Part shown: positions 1-10,203 of the stretch, piece by piece
Layout of the letters: every line of letters starts with the position of its first letter
Numbering within the stretch: position 1 is the first letter of the stretch
Assembly: GCA_963573305.1 (NCBI GenBank)
Contig: OY754338.1
Span: forward strand, 16,056,192-16,120,191
Length of the DNA stretch: 64,000 nt
Source: Pyrrhosoma nymphula
Taxonomy: Eukaryota; Arthropoda; Insecta; Odonata; Coenagrionidae
Direction of reading: 5' to 3'
Made by a program: the position numbers and the translations under genes
Notes under the pieces: generated by a model
What the model saw: only the letters and a program-made list of their open reading frames with translations
The model's database searches: none
Told to the model about the DNA's origin: nothing

Positions 1-75
1 CATAAGATCGGGAGCCAGTATGAATGTTTTTAATATAGAGTATTTCTCACGATTCATATAATCTATTATTCCAGG
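1..75 (+). other. putative intron end upstream of the first exon
   Basis: AT-rich sequence with no coding match, ending in a pyrimidine-rich tract and AG (attattccag) directly before the exon at 76. It reads as the 3' end of an intron of the Transib/RAG1-like gene, whose earlier exons lie outside the window. Confidence 0.4.
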
Positions 76-579
76 AATATCTGAGGAATTAATAATTAAA
101 TTCAGCAACATTTTAAAAGCTATATCAAGCGGCTACAGTATCAACACCGAAAAGTTTGAGAACTATTGCTGGAGTGCTGCCGAACTTTACGTTCAGTTAT
201 ACCCATGGCCTCCATGCCTCCAACAGTTCATAAAATTTTAATTCATGGGGCAGTAGTCGTGCGTGAAGCAATATTGCCCATTGGCCAGCTAACAGAAGAA
301 GCCCTTGAATCCAGACATAAAGACTGCAAAAGATTTCGCAGGGATCACAGTCGGAAAAGTTCTAGAATAGCTTCAAATACTGACGTTTTTCATCGGTTAC
401 TTTTGTCATCAGATCCTTTAATATCATCAAAAGGAGAACTTCCGCGGCAAAAGCAGCGAAATTTACCAGTTGCAGTCCGTGAAATGCTAGATGATTTCAT
501 TTTGTCCGAAGAGTCTGATGATGATTTCAATGATGGGAGCGAAGATGAAGAGGAAACAGATTCTTTCAGTGATGAATAA
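76..579 (+). pseudogene. Transib/RAG1-like transposase, C-terminal exon
   Basis: Reading from the splice-acceptor-like site gives SEELIIKFSNILKAISSGYS, then a stretch ending in QLYPW. After a one-base frameshift near 205-212 it continues MPPTVHKILIHG, LPIGQLTEEALESRHKD and TNTD/SSDP-type motifs, and ends in an acidic serine-rich tail at 579. From memory of the family, the G-x-L-x-EE-x-x-ES-x-x-K block followed by a basic FRR stretch resembles the region of RAG1/Transib transposases that carries the catalytic glutamate. The class is inferred; the family itself is familiar from arthropod genomes as unnamed transposon proteins. The frameshift makes this copy a pseudogene. A 5' exon series is expected upstream of the window. 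Confidence 0.5.
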
Positions 580-599
580 CCTTCGACTTGTAAGGACAT

Positions 600-1198
600 A
601 ATATTTCATTTAAACCATATAAGATTTTCTTTGACATGTGTATGATATCTTCTGATTGACCTATATTTCTATAAAATCATTCAAAGCATGAAGTAGTGAA
701 AGTAGCATGACGCATGTGTGAATGCAACGTTAAGTGTGTCATCAACGCATCTACGCTTAGCGAAAAGTATGCAATTAAATAAGATAACTTTGCCGTCAGA
801 GGCATGATCAACCGATATATGAGTGTGTATATGCAGGCATGTATATGAGGTCAACCGTTAGCGTAAATAATAACTTCAGCAGACGAGAAACTAAAGCAAT
901 TATGAATTTTTTGAGTTAGCATAGTGTCCGCCATTTTGTTTTCTTGACAAATGAATTTTTGACTTTTGATTCATATTTATCAACCCAAAAAACCCTTGAG
1001 TACCAAATTTCACGGGAATCGAATGATTATTTCTATTTTTGGCCAACTTTTTGCCATTTCAGCCCACTGTGCGACGGCCCCACGGAGTCTGAAGTCCTCC
1101 TCGCGAAACAAAAGAGGAAAAAGCACAGTTTTCGGCGCTGACCCCCTTGCTTTTTATATCACTCCACATATTTATCTATTTTTCTTTTTTTATAGATA
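600..1198. other. no gene seen
   Basis: AT-rich sequence downstream of the RAG1-like exon. It may contain that element's 3'UTR and terminus, but I see no inverted repeat, no convincing reading frame and no match to the LINE 5'UTR that appears later in the window. Confidence 0.5.
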
Positions 1199-1201
1199 TC
1201 T

Positions 1202-2051
1202 ATGACTTTTACCTTGCAGTGGAACTGCAATGGTTTTTATCGGCGTAAGGAGGAGCTGAGTGTTTTAAGTCGTGATTTTAACCCGTCTTGCATATGTTTG
1301 CAGGGGACTCATTTTAAAACAAGGGACAAAAGCATTTTAAATGGTTTTAACGTTTTTAGACTGGACGACACTAGTAGCCAACGAGCCCAGGGGTGCGTGC
1401 CCCCGAGGAGGTCACGTTGTGTAACGTTTATCTCCCGGAGATTGCGCCGGTCACCCGTTTTAACCTAGAAGCCCTTGTTCGCCAGCTACCTCAGACTTTC
1501 ATTTTAATGGGAGATTTTAACACTCACGATCCTCAATGGGGAAGTGCTCGAGCTCAGTCCAACCGTAGAGGACGGATTTTATCCCATTTTATATGTGATA
1601 GTAATCTGGTTTTACTAAACAATGGGGGGAAAACCCGTTTTAACAGTTTTACTGGCGACTTTTCGAGTATCGATTTATGTGTTGTATCGAGCATTTTAGT
1701 TACAAAACTAAATATGTCTGTACATGACGATTTGTGTGGGAGCGATCACTATCCCATTTTTATTACCAAGGAACGACATTTTAATCCAGATTTTATTCGG
1801 ACAGGTCACTGGATTGTTCAGAAAGCGAACTGGGGACGTTTTAAGGAGACTTATTGCGGATTGCATAAAAACCCCGGTAATTGGATCATTGTTTGTCGAT
1901 GACTTGGCGATTTTTTGCCGATCATCCTAACTTCTCACTGCTTCCAGACAGATCCAACTGATACTAAATAGTTTACACCGGTGGACACAAAGAAACGGCT
2001 TTGTTTTTTCTCCAGGGAAAACTGTGTGTGTCCACTTTCATCGCCTAAGGG
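1202..2051 (+). pseudogene. LINE copy A ORF2: endonuclease fused by deletion to RT
   Basis: Starts at ATG with LQWNCNGFYRRKEEL, the N-terminus of an APE-type endonuclease in I-clade LINEs. It contains MGDFNTHDPQWGS and GSDHYPIF catalytic-region motifs. Near 1390 about 80 bp is missing, causing a frameshift. Near 1850 the frame jumps from GRFKET in the endonuclease C-terminus directly to the RT segment DCIKTPVIGSLFVDDLAIFC, so RT motifs 1-4 are deleted. The reading frame continues to RTQRNG-like sequence and is then cut by the transposon inserted at 2060. Non-functional. Confidence 0.8.
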
Positions 2052-2059
2052 GAGTCCAT

Positions 2060-2633
2060 TAGGGTGTTGCTTATTTTTTATTTTTTCTCGGATTTTTGAT
2101 TTCTACCTCTTAAAATATGCTATGGGGTGCAGATTGGATATCCTAAAAATTTCAGCCCGATTGTTTAACATTTAGAGGTCGCTCAAAGAGCATAAATGCA
2201 ATAACATTCAATTATCCTGATTTGAGGAAATAACATGAATTTAAGGGGTAACACACAATTTTACAGCCCGTTAGGGTCAAAATTCGCTCCATTTTTACGT
2301 CAGCTCAACAATTTTCCAGGAATTATATACTTTTCCGCGAGCTACAGCCGCGCGTCACACCCCTAACGGCGAGCTGGTTGCTCGTGGGCCGCATTCGCGC
2401 TCAGCTGATAGGACCTGCACCCCTCATTGCCTTACGCCCCCCTCGCGCCTTCCCTAACGAGAATCGGCGGAGGGAGGGAGGAGTTACTTACAAACTTGCA
2501 TTGTTTTACATTGTTATAAAGTCAGGAGACTGTTTCGTTGCGATTAACCATAATAGATGGAATCATTAAGAATGATGTTTATAGACAACTATGTGTACGT
2601 CTTTGTATCAAAGTTTGCATGGTTCACACCTCC
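2060..2633 (+). repeat. left long terminal inverted repeat
   Basis: Inverted match to 4957-5529, nearly identical throughout and ending at the shared ggttcacacctcc block. The near identity of the two arms suggests recent insertion or gene conversion between arms. Short ORFs in both arms are mirror images and are not genes. Confidence 0.9.
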
Positions 2634-2804
2634 ATTTTTACGTCAGCTCAACAATTTTCCAGGAATTAAATACTTTTCCGCGAGCTACAGCCGCGCGTCA
2701 CACCCCTAACGGCGAGCTGGTTGCTCGCGGGCCGCATTCGCGGTCAGCTGATAGGTCCTGTACCCCTCATTGACTTACGAGAGTCGGCGGAGGGAGGGAG
2801 GAGT
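2628..2804 (+). repeat. internal direct copy of a TIR segment
   Basis: This stretch repeats, in direct orientation, the part of the left TIR at about 2287-2486 (ctccatttttacgtcagctc through the ggagggagggaggagt block). It lacks about 25 bp present in the TIR copy (the cccccctcgcgcc part). The left side of the element therefore carries a subterminal duplication absent on the right. Confidence 0.8.
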
Positions 2805-3109
2805 CGAATACCTTGGTGACATTTTCACACCGCTAATGATTCACACGAAGTTACAATCCTTACAAGACCGACGTAAAGCTCTAATTTATACATGTGTTTA
2901 CGCTTTTGTCGTAAAGAGGAAGAAAAATTACTTTTTTTATGGTTACGTTAGTGGAATAGACAACATCGATTCACAGAAAAACTTCCTTACTTTAATACTG
3001 TCAGAAAGTTGTAAATATAGCAGCACAACATATTAAGAACACTAATTTTTTATCACAAATCCAAACGATATTGCTCTTTAACGATGAACTTCCGCGAGTA
3101 TTTTATAGC

Positions 3110-4893
3110 TCATTGGAAGTGAGCAGCACCAAGGAGTAAATGCTGGAAAATATCTTCTTTGTATGTAATAGTCTTGTTGAAATTCTCCATCAACTTGATA
3201 GCGCGATCAGCATGATCATTGGTCGCACGCAAAGCCTTCACTTTATTTTGACTGATTCTGTAGTCGCTGTTGTTGTGCCATGCCACAGGATCCTCTTCCA
3301 AAAAATCTTCAGGAATACTAAGTAATCGAAAGAATGAGAGACTATTCGCTGTGACAAAATCTGCCAGCGCTAACCTGTTGGTAAATTCCAAATTCCTGGA
3401 CAGTCGTTTAGAAGGATTTGGTACCCCTTCTTTGTTTTTTAGGTTTTGTACAATTTTATTTTTTTCATATGGGCTGACACTATCGTCGAAAAATGATACT
3501 GCCGACAACTGTTCATTCAGATACCACAAGTGCCTGCTGAATTTCTTTAGGGCAATGGATGCCGTTGCACTGTCAAAGTTTCTTCTCTCTTTCAATCTGG
3601 TTATTAGCTTCAAATCATGTTTTGGTGCCCCTGGAGCGTCTGTGGTTGTGTACCATGAAAATATATATACTTTTAAAATGAAAACAGTCCCAGCTAGTAG
3701 TCCCTTAGTTTCACTTTCTGATAAAATAAACAGATTTCTAAAAAGCCATATTTTTTATGAATATATTGCCTTGCCCATACATCTAGCCCTATGGAATGGT
3801 CCGGGTGCTCTAAACTTCATGCCATGTCTTCCAAGTACGACAAGAGAAAGGTTTAAAAGTTCCAAATAGTCATCTCTAAGTTGACCAACCTGTGAATGCA
3901 TTTCAAAAAGGAATTAAGTTTACCTTACGCATGTATTAAAATGATAATGCAAGTGAATATAAGTAGGTATAAGTATATATAGTCAGAGCTCATAATTACC
4001 TCTATTTTGTTGAGAGCAAAATCAACTATCTTGTTTGATGCATCACCGCTAAAATACTAGCAATATGCTCATCTGAAAGAGCTTGAACAAAATTATGTTT
4101 GTCCATTACTGGCCATTCTTGTTGGAATCTTTTAAAGAGCGATATTTTAGGCCCACCCACAGGTTTAAGATTGAGCTCAAACACTGCTTCCAGGATTATT
4201 TCTAAGACATGGTGGCGGCAAGCAAGATACAAAACATCTTGCTGCAGTTTATCTTTTAAGATAACTGCAGCACCATTCTTTGAACCTAATATATGATAAA
4301 AAACGAAATTTTCAGTTTTAAAATCCCATAAAATATGATAAACTGAGTACCTAAGATATGAAAACAGCTCGTTACCTGTATTTACGCTAGTAGTATAAAA
4401 TTAAAAAGCTGTACTTTTGTTCTCTAATCTCCACTCCCCAACGCAGTCGTAAACAATCTCAGCAGTGGCCCGCCCACTGGCAGTTTTGGTGAGTTTTGGA
4501 ATCTGTAATATTTTTTTTCTTTCATCAATCGGCAATGAGATTTATTGAGCCATTTAATGACGTAATATGCTAAATAATATTTAAATTACTTGATTCAACG
4601 AATGAGTAAAAATTACCTTTAGTAGTTGATCGCTGGTAACCCCTGTTACTACAACTGTAATGCGATCTACATTTCTTTTGCTGGTTAGATCGGGTACAAT
4701 TTTTCCGTCCCAGTGGAGGGTTAGGCTTAAAATTTTGTTTAATCAATAAAGCCTTAAAGTGATAAAACACCTGCAGCACTTCGCGAATCAAAGGCAGCTT
4801 AGTTTTCTGCAAACAAGCGGCTACAGTTCCGGGGACGCCGATTTGAAATACTTCACTAGACTTGCGCGTAGTAAACGAGATCGTTTTTAGCAC
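3110..4893 (-). pseudogene. hAT-like transposase, four exons, decayed
   Basis: Exons inferred from GT/AG sites: 4617-4893, 4376-4502, 4000-4285, 3110-3889. In order the protein shows SSEVFQIGVPGTVAACLQKT near the N-terminus, a frameshift, LHWDGKIVPDLTS, a TTSVNTG motif, YLACRHHVLEIILEAVF, GGPKISLFKRFQQEW, RDDYLELLNLSLVVLG, KFRAPGPFHRAR, HLWYLNEQLSAVSFFDD and a C-terminal helix-rich part. The TTxxNTG box followed by CRHH mirrors the hAT second catalytic Asp and CxxH order. Lesions: frameshift in exon 1, TAA before the TTSVNTG box, Tyr where I expect the acidic residue of that box, frameshift in exon 3, TAA after KAIYS, and Cys in place of the Trp expected after HRAR. Hence inactive. Confidence 0.75.
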
Positions 4894-4956
4894 TAGCGTT
4901 TCGACTCCGAATATTTACTCTACACCATTCAAAATCCAACTGCGATGGGGTTAAAG

Positions 4957-5529
4957 GAGGTGTGAACCATGCAAACTTTGATACAAAGACGTACACATAG
5001 TTGTCTATAAACATCATTCTTAATGATTCCATCTATTATGGTTAATCGCAACGAAACAGTCTCCTGACTTTATAACAATGTAAAACAATGTAAGTTTGTA
5101 AGTAACTCCTCCCTCCCTCCGCCGATTCTCGTTAGGGAAGGCGCGAGGGGGGCGTAAGGCAATGAGGGGTGCAGGTCCTATCAGCTGAGCGCGAATGCGG
5201 CCCACGAGCAACCAGCTCGCCGTTAGGGGTGTGACGCGCGGCTGTAGCTCGCGGAAAAGTATATAATTCCTGGAAAATTGTTGAGCTGACGTAAAAATGG
5301 AGCGAATTTTGACCCTAACGGGCTGTAAAATTGTGTGTTACCCCTTAAATTCATGTTATTTCCTCAAATCAGGATAATTGAATGTTATTGCATTTATGCT
5401 CTTTGAGCGACCTCTAAATGTTAAACAATCGGGCTGAAATTTTTAGGATATCCAATCTGCACCTCATAGCATATTTTAAGAGGTAGAAATCAAAAATCCG
5501 AGAAAAAATAAAAAATAAGCAACACCCTA
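4957..5529 (-). repeat. right long terminal inverted repeat
   Basis: Reverse complement of 2060-2633. It ends at the GCAACACCCTA tip, next to the second copy of the target GAGTCCAT. Confidence 0.9.
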
Positions 5530-5537
5530 GAGTCCAT

Positions 5538-6020
5538 ATCCCATTTCCGCTGCGCTTAGGTGGCAGAGATCTCGACTACGCACAGTCGGTCTGTTTTTGG
5601 GAATGACCTTCGATTTCCGCATCAATTGGCGGGAACACATACAAGTTTTAAAAAACAATTGTTTTAGATCCTTAAATGTTTTAAAGTTTTTAAGCCACTT
5701 GTCGTGGGGAGCAGACCGCACAACACTACTTTTATTATACCGCGCATTGGTGCTATCAAAGTTGGACTACGGATCCTTCATTTACTCATCCACTCGGGAG
5801 TCTAACCTACGACCCCTGAACAGCGTGCACAACGCAGGGCTCCGTCTCACCATGGGTGCTTTCCGGACAAGTCCTGTTGTCAGCATCCATGTTGATGCAG
5901 GAGAGCCGCCATTGTGCCCCCGAAGGATCCAGCTCATGTGCAACTATGTTGCCAAAATTTTAACGATGAGGACGCACCCGTGTTTTAACCTTGTTTTTAA
6001 GCATCGTTTTTTAGAACTTT
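5538..6020 (+). pseudogene. LINE copy A ORF2: RT thumb segment
   Basis: Continues the LINE frame after the hAT-like insertion: GMTFDFRINWREHIQVLKNN, KFLSHLSWGADRTTLLLLYR, KLDYGSFIYSSTRES and AGEPPLCPRR. It matches copy B closely but has about 20 extra bases near 5560 (aggtggcagagatctcgact). It is cut at the TTAA taken by piggyBac at 6021. Confidence 0.8.
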
Positions 6021-6024
6021 TTAA

Positions 6025-8984
6025 CCCATTTATGCCCAGAACTTTTTTTCCTAATTTTCTGGTCAAACTCACGGATCTTGGAAAGTAGGTCTTCTGAACA
6101 CGTCTGATATGATTTTTTTTACGATACGACAATTGGTTGCGTAGTAATAGGGTGGGCATCAAAATGCCCTTTGGGCATGAACCCGTGGTAAGTACCAAAT
6201 GGTAAGCTTTTTTTACTTTTTCAATTTTTTTTAATATTGCATAATTATCTTAGTTGAGTGAGTTCACCTATGCATTAATAATTTTTCTCCTTTTACAGCA
6301 TTTTTTCAGATTCACAATGTTCTTGCCGGAATTAATCAAAAATTTATTACAATCATTATTTTTTGACTTATGGAATGCAAATAAGAATTGGTGAGTGAAA
6401 TATAAAAACATTCTCTTATGTATAAAGCTTTATTCATAAAAGTATCAATGTTATTCATGTTTAAGTTCACAGAGCATGAAATTTTGCAAAACAATGGGTA
6501 TGAAGAGGAATTTCACATTTTTGGCAGGCAATTGGGGTTTTGTTCTTTTTATAGTAAGCACATCTTCGCCGGGGCTTACCAGTCACAAGAATATGTCCAC
6601 CGTGCGTCATTCGTGCGGGCTTGGCTATCTTATCACAGTAGCGAATGGGTCCAGGAACAATACCTGCAGTACCATACTTTTGCAGAAGTGCCTGGACGCA
6701 AGCACGCCGGAAGGCTAACTGGTCCATTGCACTCAGCCCGATTTTCCTGGCAAGCACCGAGGCATTACTCATGCATACATCAAACAACCACATAATTATT
6801 GGTACATACCATTTCTTACCACGCACACCTATTCTGTAATTAGCGATGTTGTTGTCCAACAAGTCAATGTTCTTGTTGTCCCATGTTCTTGTTGTATTTG
6901 TATATTAGGCTGAGTAATGAGTATCTTTTTCCTCTCTCTGATGGAGTAACGCTGAGCCTGGCGCTAAGGTCGTACCCCATATTCATTAGACAATGCATAC
7001 AAAACATTGTTGTCTAACCAAGCAGCAGCAACAATTCCCTTGTTACTTTCTACATACGACTCAACTGATCCTCTCTCTCTTTTCCGCATTACGTTTTTTC
7101 CAGAAATTGGGCATTTTGCCCATCTATTTATTCTTTCCGTGCCAGTCCCACTCATTCCTTTAGCAAACAAGGAGCAAAGGAGTTTGGTATTAGTGAAAAA
7201 AATATGGAAGTAGAATGAAAATTTGACTCTCGGGAATGAAGCCATTATAGAGTCACAGAAATTCATCACCACTGATTCCCCAACACCCTGATCAGAAGGA
7301 CGCTCTCTATTTTCTTCACGGCCTTGGTAAAGTTCTACCTCAACTCAGTAGCGAGTGGTTTGTGCCATTACCCACGCTTTGAATCAAAAACGCACTGGTT
7401 TAAGCCTAAGAAACTGCTTACATCCATGTCTGCCAAAGTAGGGAATCATTGATTCATCTACTGATAGGTTTTTGTCATCAGGAGCATTGACTATGAAACG
7501 CTTGCTCAGTATGTTTAGCAAGGGCCTAACCTTTCCCATTTTATCACCTGATGGCAGATTCTCATTGTCGCAAACATGTGTAAACCTCAGAATTTCCTCG
7601 AAACTGTTTCGACGCATTGCCTTAGACACGAGTACATTATGAACATCATCGGCACTTTCCCAAAACATACGCCTTCGGGGCAAAGGAACGTAACCGCTAA
7701 GGAACATGATTCCTACAAAAGTGTACATTTCCTCCAATGATAGTTGAAAGTTTGGATGATTTGATTGAGTGGCATACATTACAGAATATTTAACAATTTC
7801 AGAAATAATTTATTCATTCAATAATATTTGAAGAAATTCCAAGGGATGGTTTTCACTGGTAAGATTAGAGGCATCCGGATGATTTACACTGGTGCTGTTT
7901 GCCTGATTGATGGGAACGCACAGGTTACCTTTTCTCCAGCTCAGGTCCAAGGGCACATTATGTGGTCCTCTTTTCCTTTTCTCAGGATGCTCATCTGGGT
8001 GAGATGATTCAAGACTTTCAGCATTTTCTTCGAAGTTCCCTGAACAAAATTCGGCTTTGGCGCGAAGCTGACAGGAAGGCAGGGAATCTGAATTGTTGCA
8101 CATTTCATCTCCTGAGTCCTCATACGATGCATTATTTTCAGGTGGCACTAAATATATATCAGCAGAGTCACCGACAACATCCTTATTCAAAGCATTCTCC
8201 AGATACTCTATCACCTCTGCCAGTGATAGTTATTTTGTACTGTAACAAATGAAGTGTTGTGAAAACAGAATATCAATAAAAGATAATAAAGTATAGCATA
8301 TCACGTATTATTCAGTCAAATAAATGTCCATATGCACCCCTGTAGTAATGTTACAATGCATGAGCTGATATGTGATTGATGACTAAACTTACTATTTTTC
8401 ATTACATTGGGTAAAATATAAATAAATGACTGATGGAAAATATTCCATGAAGGACACTTTATCAATATCCAACAGCATATAAAACTGTGCCTAATTTCCT
8501 TAGATTAACAAATAAAATATGACGTTGAGGAGACAAAGTAGGCACAATTGTACGGATAAACTCAGTCGTTGGATAGGTAATCAAAATCTTTAGTATAGGA
8601 AAGTGCCCAAAGGGCATTTTGATGCCCACTTTCAGTTTCCCTCGTAATAAAAAAATAATAAGCTTATGTCATCAAAAACTAATGGCACATGAATTTACTT
8701 AGATGCTTACCGAAAATTATCCATAAAAGATTTATAACTATATTGTCAAGGATTAAGAAATACATACCCTCTATGCAGAGCGTGCGATGATCGCGAAGCC
8801 ATGATGATTTCAGTGCTCGACTGTGTCACCGGTGGGTGCAATGCTTGACTGATTCTTCTCTGAACGTGTCAAGCAGACCTACTATGTTGCACACGACATA
8901 AAAACATTCGCGTGGCGCCAAACGGGTGAGCGAGGCTACATTATAATCAGGTGGGCATCAAAATGCCCTTTGGGCATAAATGGG
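6025..8984 (-). mobile_element. piggyBac transposon, TTAA target
   Basis: TTAA at 6021-6024 and 8985-8988 flanks an element that starts CCCATTTATGCCCA and ends with the inverse. The LINE reading frame resumes exactly at 8985. Subterminal copies of GTGGGCATCAAAATGCCC lie near 6151, 8608 (inverted) and 8951. The gene is on the minus strand. The target and the DDE_Tnp_1_7-type protein agree on the piggyBac superfamily. Confidence 0.92.
6467..8214 (-). pseudogene. piggyBac transposase
   Basis: Acidic N-terminal region (7810-8214), then a DDE core beginning near 7779: EEMYTFVGIMFLSGYVPLPR, LRFTHVCDNENLP, and LSVDESMIPYFGRHGCKQF with the first catalytic Asp. The middle segment (6964-7272) has FYFHIFFTNTKLL where the family has an FDNxFT-type box, so the second catalytic Asp appears lost. 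The last segment has NIDLLDNNIANYRIG with the third Asp and a Cys/His-rich zinc-binding C-terminus (CAYYKKNKTPIACQKC...HCFAKFH). Lesions: two in-frame TGA codons between 7272 and 7384 and at least two frameshifts near 6863-6964. Confidence 0.88.
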
Positions 8985-8988
8985 TTAA

Positions 8989-10190
8989 TCGCAGGACAAA
9001 AGCCACTCGGCCTGTAAGTGTACGTTTCCGTAATTTTATTCGTGAACGAGGTATGTTATTACCTGAACTCTACCCCATTCGGCATTCGAATCACCCGCCA
9101 TGGTTAACTCCCGCTCCCAACATAAAAATGTTCCTTCACGACCGACAAAAGGCTTTTACTACTGCTGAAGAGTACCACTAACAATTCTTAATGTTTCTTT
9201 GCCACCATCCCGAATTCGTACCCGTGTTTACAGACGGTTCGAAGTCAGACACAGCCTGTGCCTGTGCGGTCGTATCATCCCACCATGGAGTCATGAAAGC
9301 GAAACAGTCCGGTGTGTAGTATTTACACAGCGGAACTGTTTGCTATTAAAATGGCTCTTGATGGGATAGATGTTGATGGTGGCTCCTTCGTGGTTTGCTC
9401 AGACTCAATGAGCGTCCTAAAATCCATTTCTGGCTCCTCTCCTATGCACCCTATCGTCCAGGGTATCCACTCATCTCTGCTTTCCCTTCACGAGAAGGGA
9501 ACCACAGTCTGGTTTCTTTGGGTCCCTGGACATACGGGAATTGCTGGAAATGGGAAAGCCGACTCTGCCGCAAAACACGCTCTCAATCTTGAAGATCTCG
9601 AGTCGACGCTGGTACCTTGTGAAGACCTACGAGTTTCACTAAAGAGTGCAGTCCTTCAGCAGTGGAGGGAGTCGTGGACAAACATCTCAAATAATAAACT
9701 GCGCACAGTTAAACCGGTAACGTCAGCGTGGCCCACTTCCGTCAGGAGGAGCCGCCGAGAGGAAGTCGTCATCACCCGTATGAGGATAGGGCACAGTCTT
9801 TTGACCCACTCCTTTCTCTTCACTGAAGAGAAAATTCCACCCCGGTGTGATGACTGAGACTGTTCTCTCGGAATTCGGCATATCCTGACGGAGTGTGACA
9901 GATACCGAGACGTGCGTAGCCGACTGAACATTGGAGGCGACCTAGGGTCCATTGTAGGTGACGACCCCGATGCAATTGGCCGCGTCATTTTATTTCTAAA
10001 GGAAACGGCGCTTTTAATTTTTAATTATAAGAAAATTGAGCAATTTTTCATGTTTTTAACATCGGAATAATAATAGATAAGCAGAATATCTAACTTCCAC
10101 GCAACCTGCCTTCTCCGGATATAAAAAGTATATCTATCATTTTGACAGTTTGAGGTGCAAAATGACCATGCCGTCGACGCACCCTTAACA
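8989..10190 (+). pseudogene. LINE copy A ORF2: C-terminus with RNase H
   Basis: Resumes at NRRTKATRPVSVRFRNFIRE. After a stop near 9180 comes RNase H: VFTDGSKSD, ELFAIKMALDGID, VCSDSMSVL and WVPGHTGIAGNGKAD supply the acidic catalytic set. The C-terminal Cys/His region (RCDD-stop-DCSLGIRHILTECDRY) carries a TGA at the second Cys position (9855-9857). A small deletion near 9305 shifts the frame before the YTAELFA box. Confidence 0.8.
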
Positions 10191-10203
10191 TCTAATACTA
10201 CTA

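Larger units (their letters stand above)
2060..5529 (-). mobile_element. hAT-like DNA transposon, long TIRs, 8-bp TSD
   Basis: 3470-bp element inserted in LINE copy A. Ends are TAGGGTGTTGC and its inverse, GCAACACCCTA. The target GAGTCCAT occurs at 2052-2059 and again at 5530-5537, and the unduplicated site is present in LINE copy B near 25350. The inverted repeats extend about 574 bp. The single gene lies on the minus strand (3110-4893). An 8-bp duplication with a TAGGG start is typical of hAT-type elements, and the gene's motif order agrees. The family is not one I can name. Confidence 0.85.
1199..10203 (+). mobile_element. I-clade LINE copy A, split by two nested transposons
   Basis: Three segments (1199-2059, 5530-6024, 8985-10203) join in order into one 5'-truncated LINE closely matching copy B at 21.5-27.05 kb. 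The gaps are exactly filled by a hAT-like element (2060-5529, target duplicated as GAGTCCAT) and a piggyBac (6025-8984, TTAA target). The LINE ends with the shared 3'UTR core (gtcgacgcaccc) and an ACT-repeat tail near 10190-10208. Copy A had already lost about 80 bp near 1390 and about 1.08 kb near 1850 relative to copy B. Confidence 0.85.

Noticed and set aside
2378..2569. Identical short ORFs at 2378-2569 (+) and 5020-5211 (-)
   Set aside because: They are mirror images within the long terminal inverted repeats, with no protein motif; explained by the TIRs.
3270..3869. 199-codon plus-strand frame
   Set aside because: Antisense to the minus-strand transposase exon 3110-3889, which has clear family motifs.
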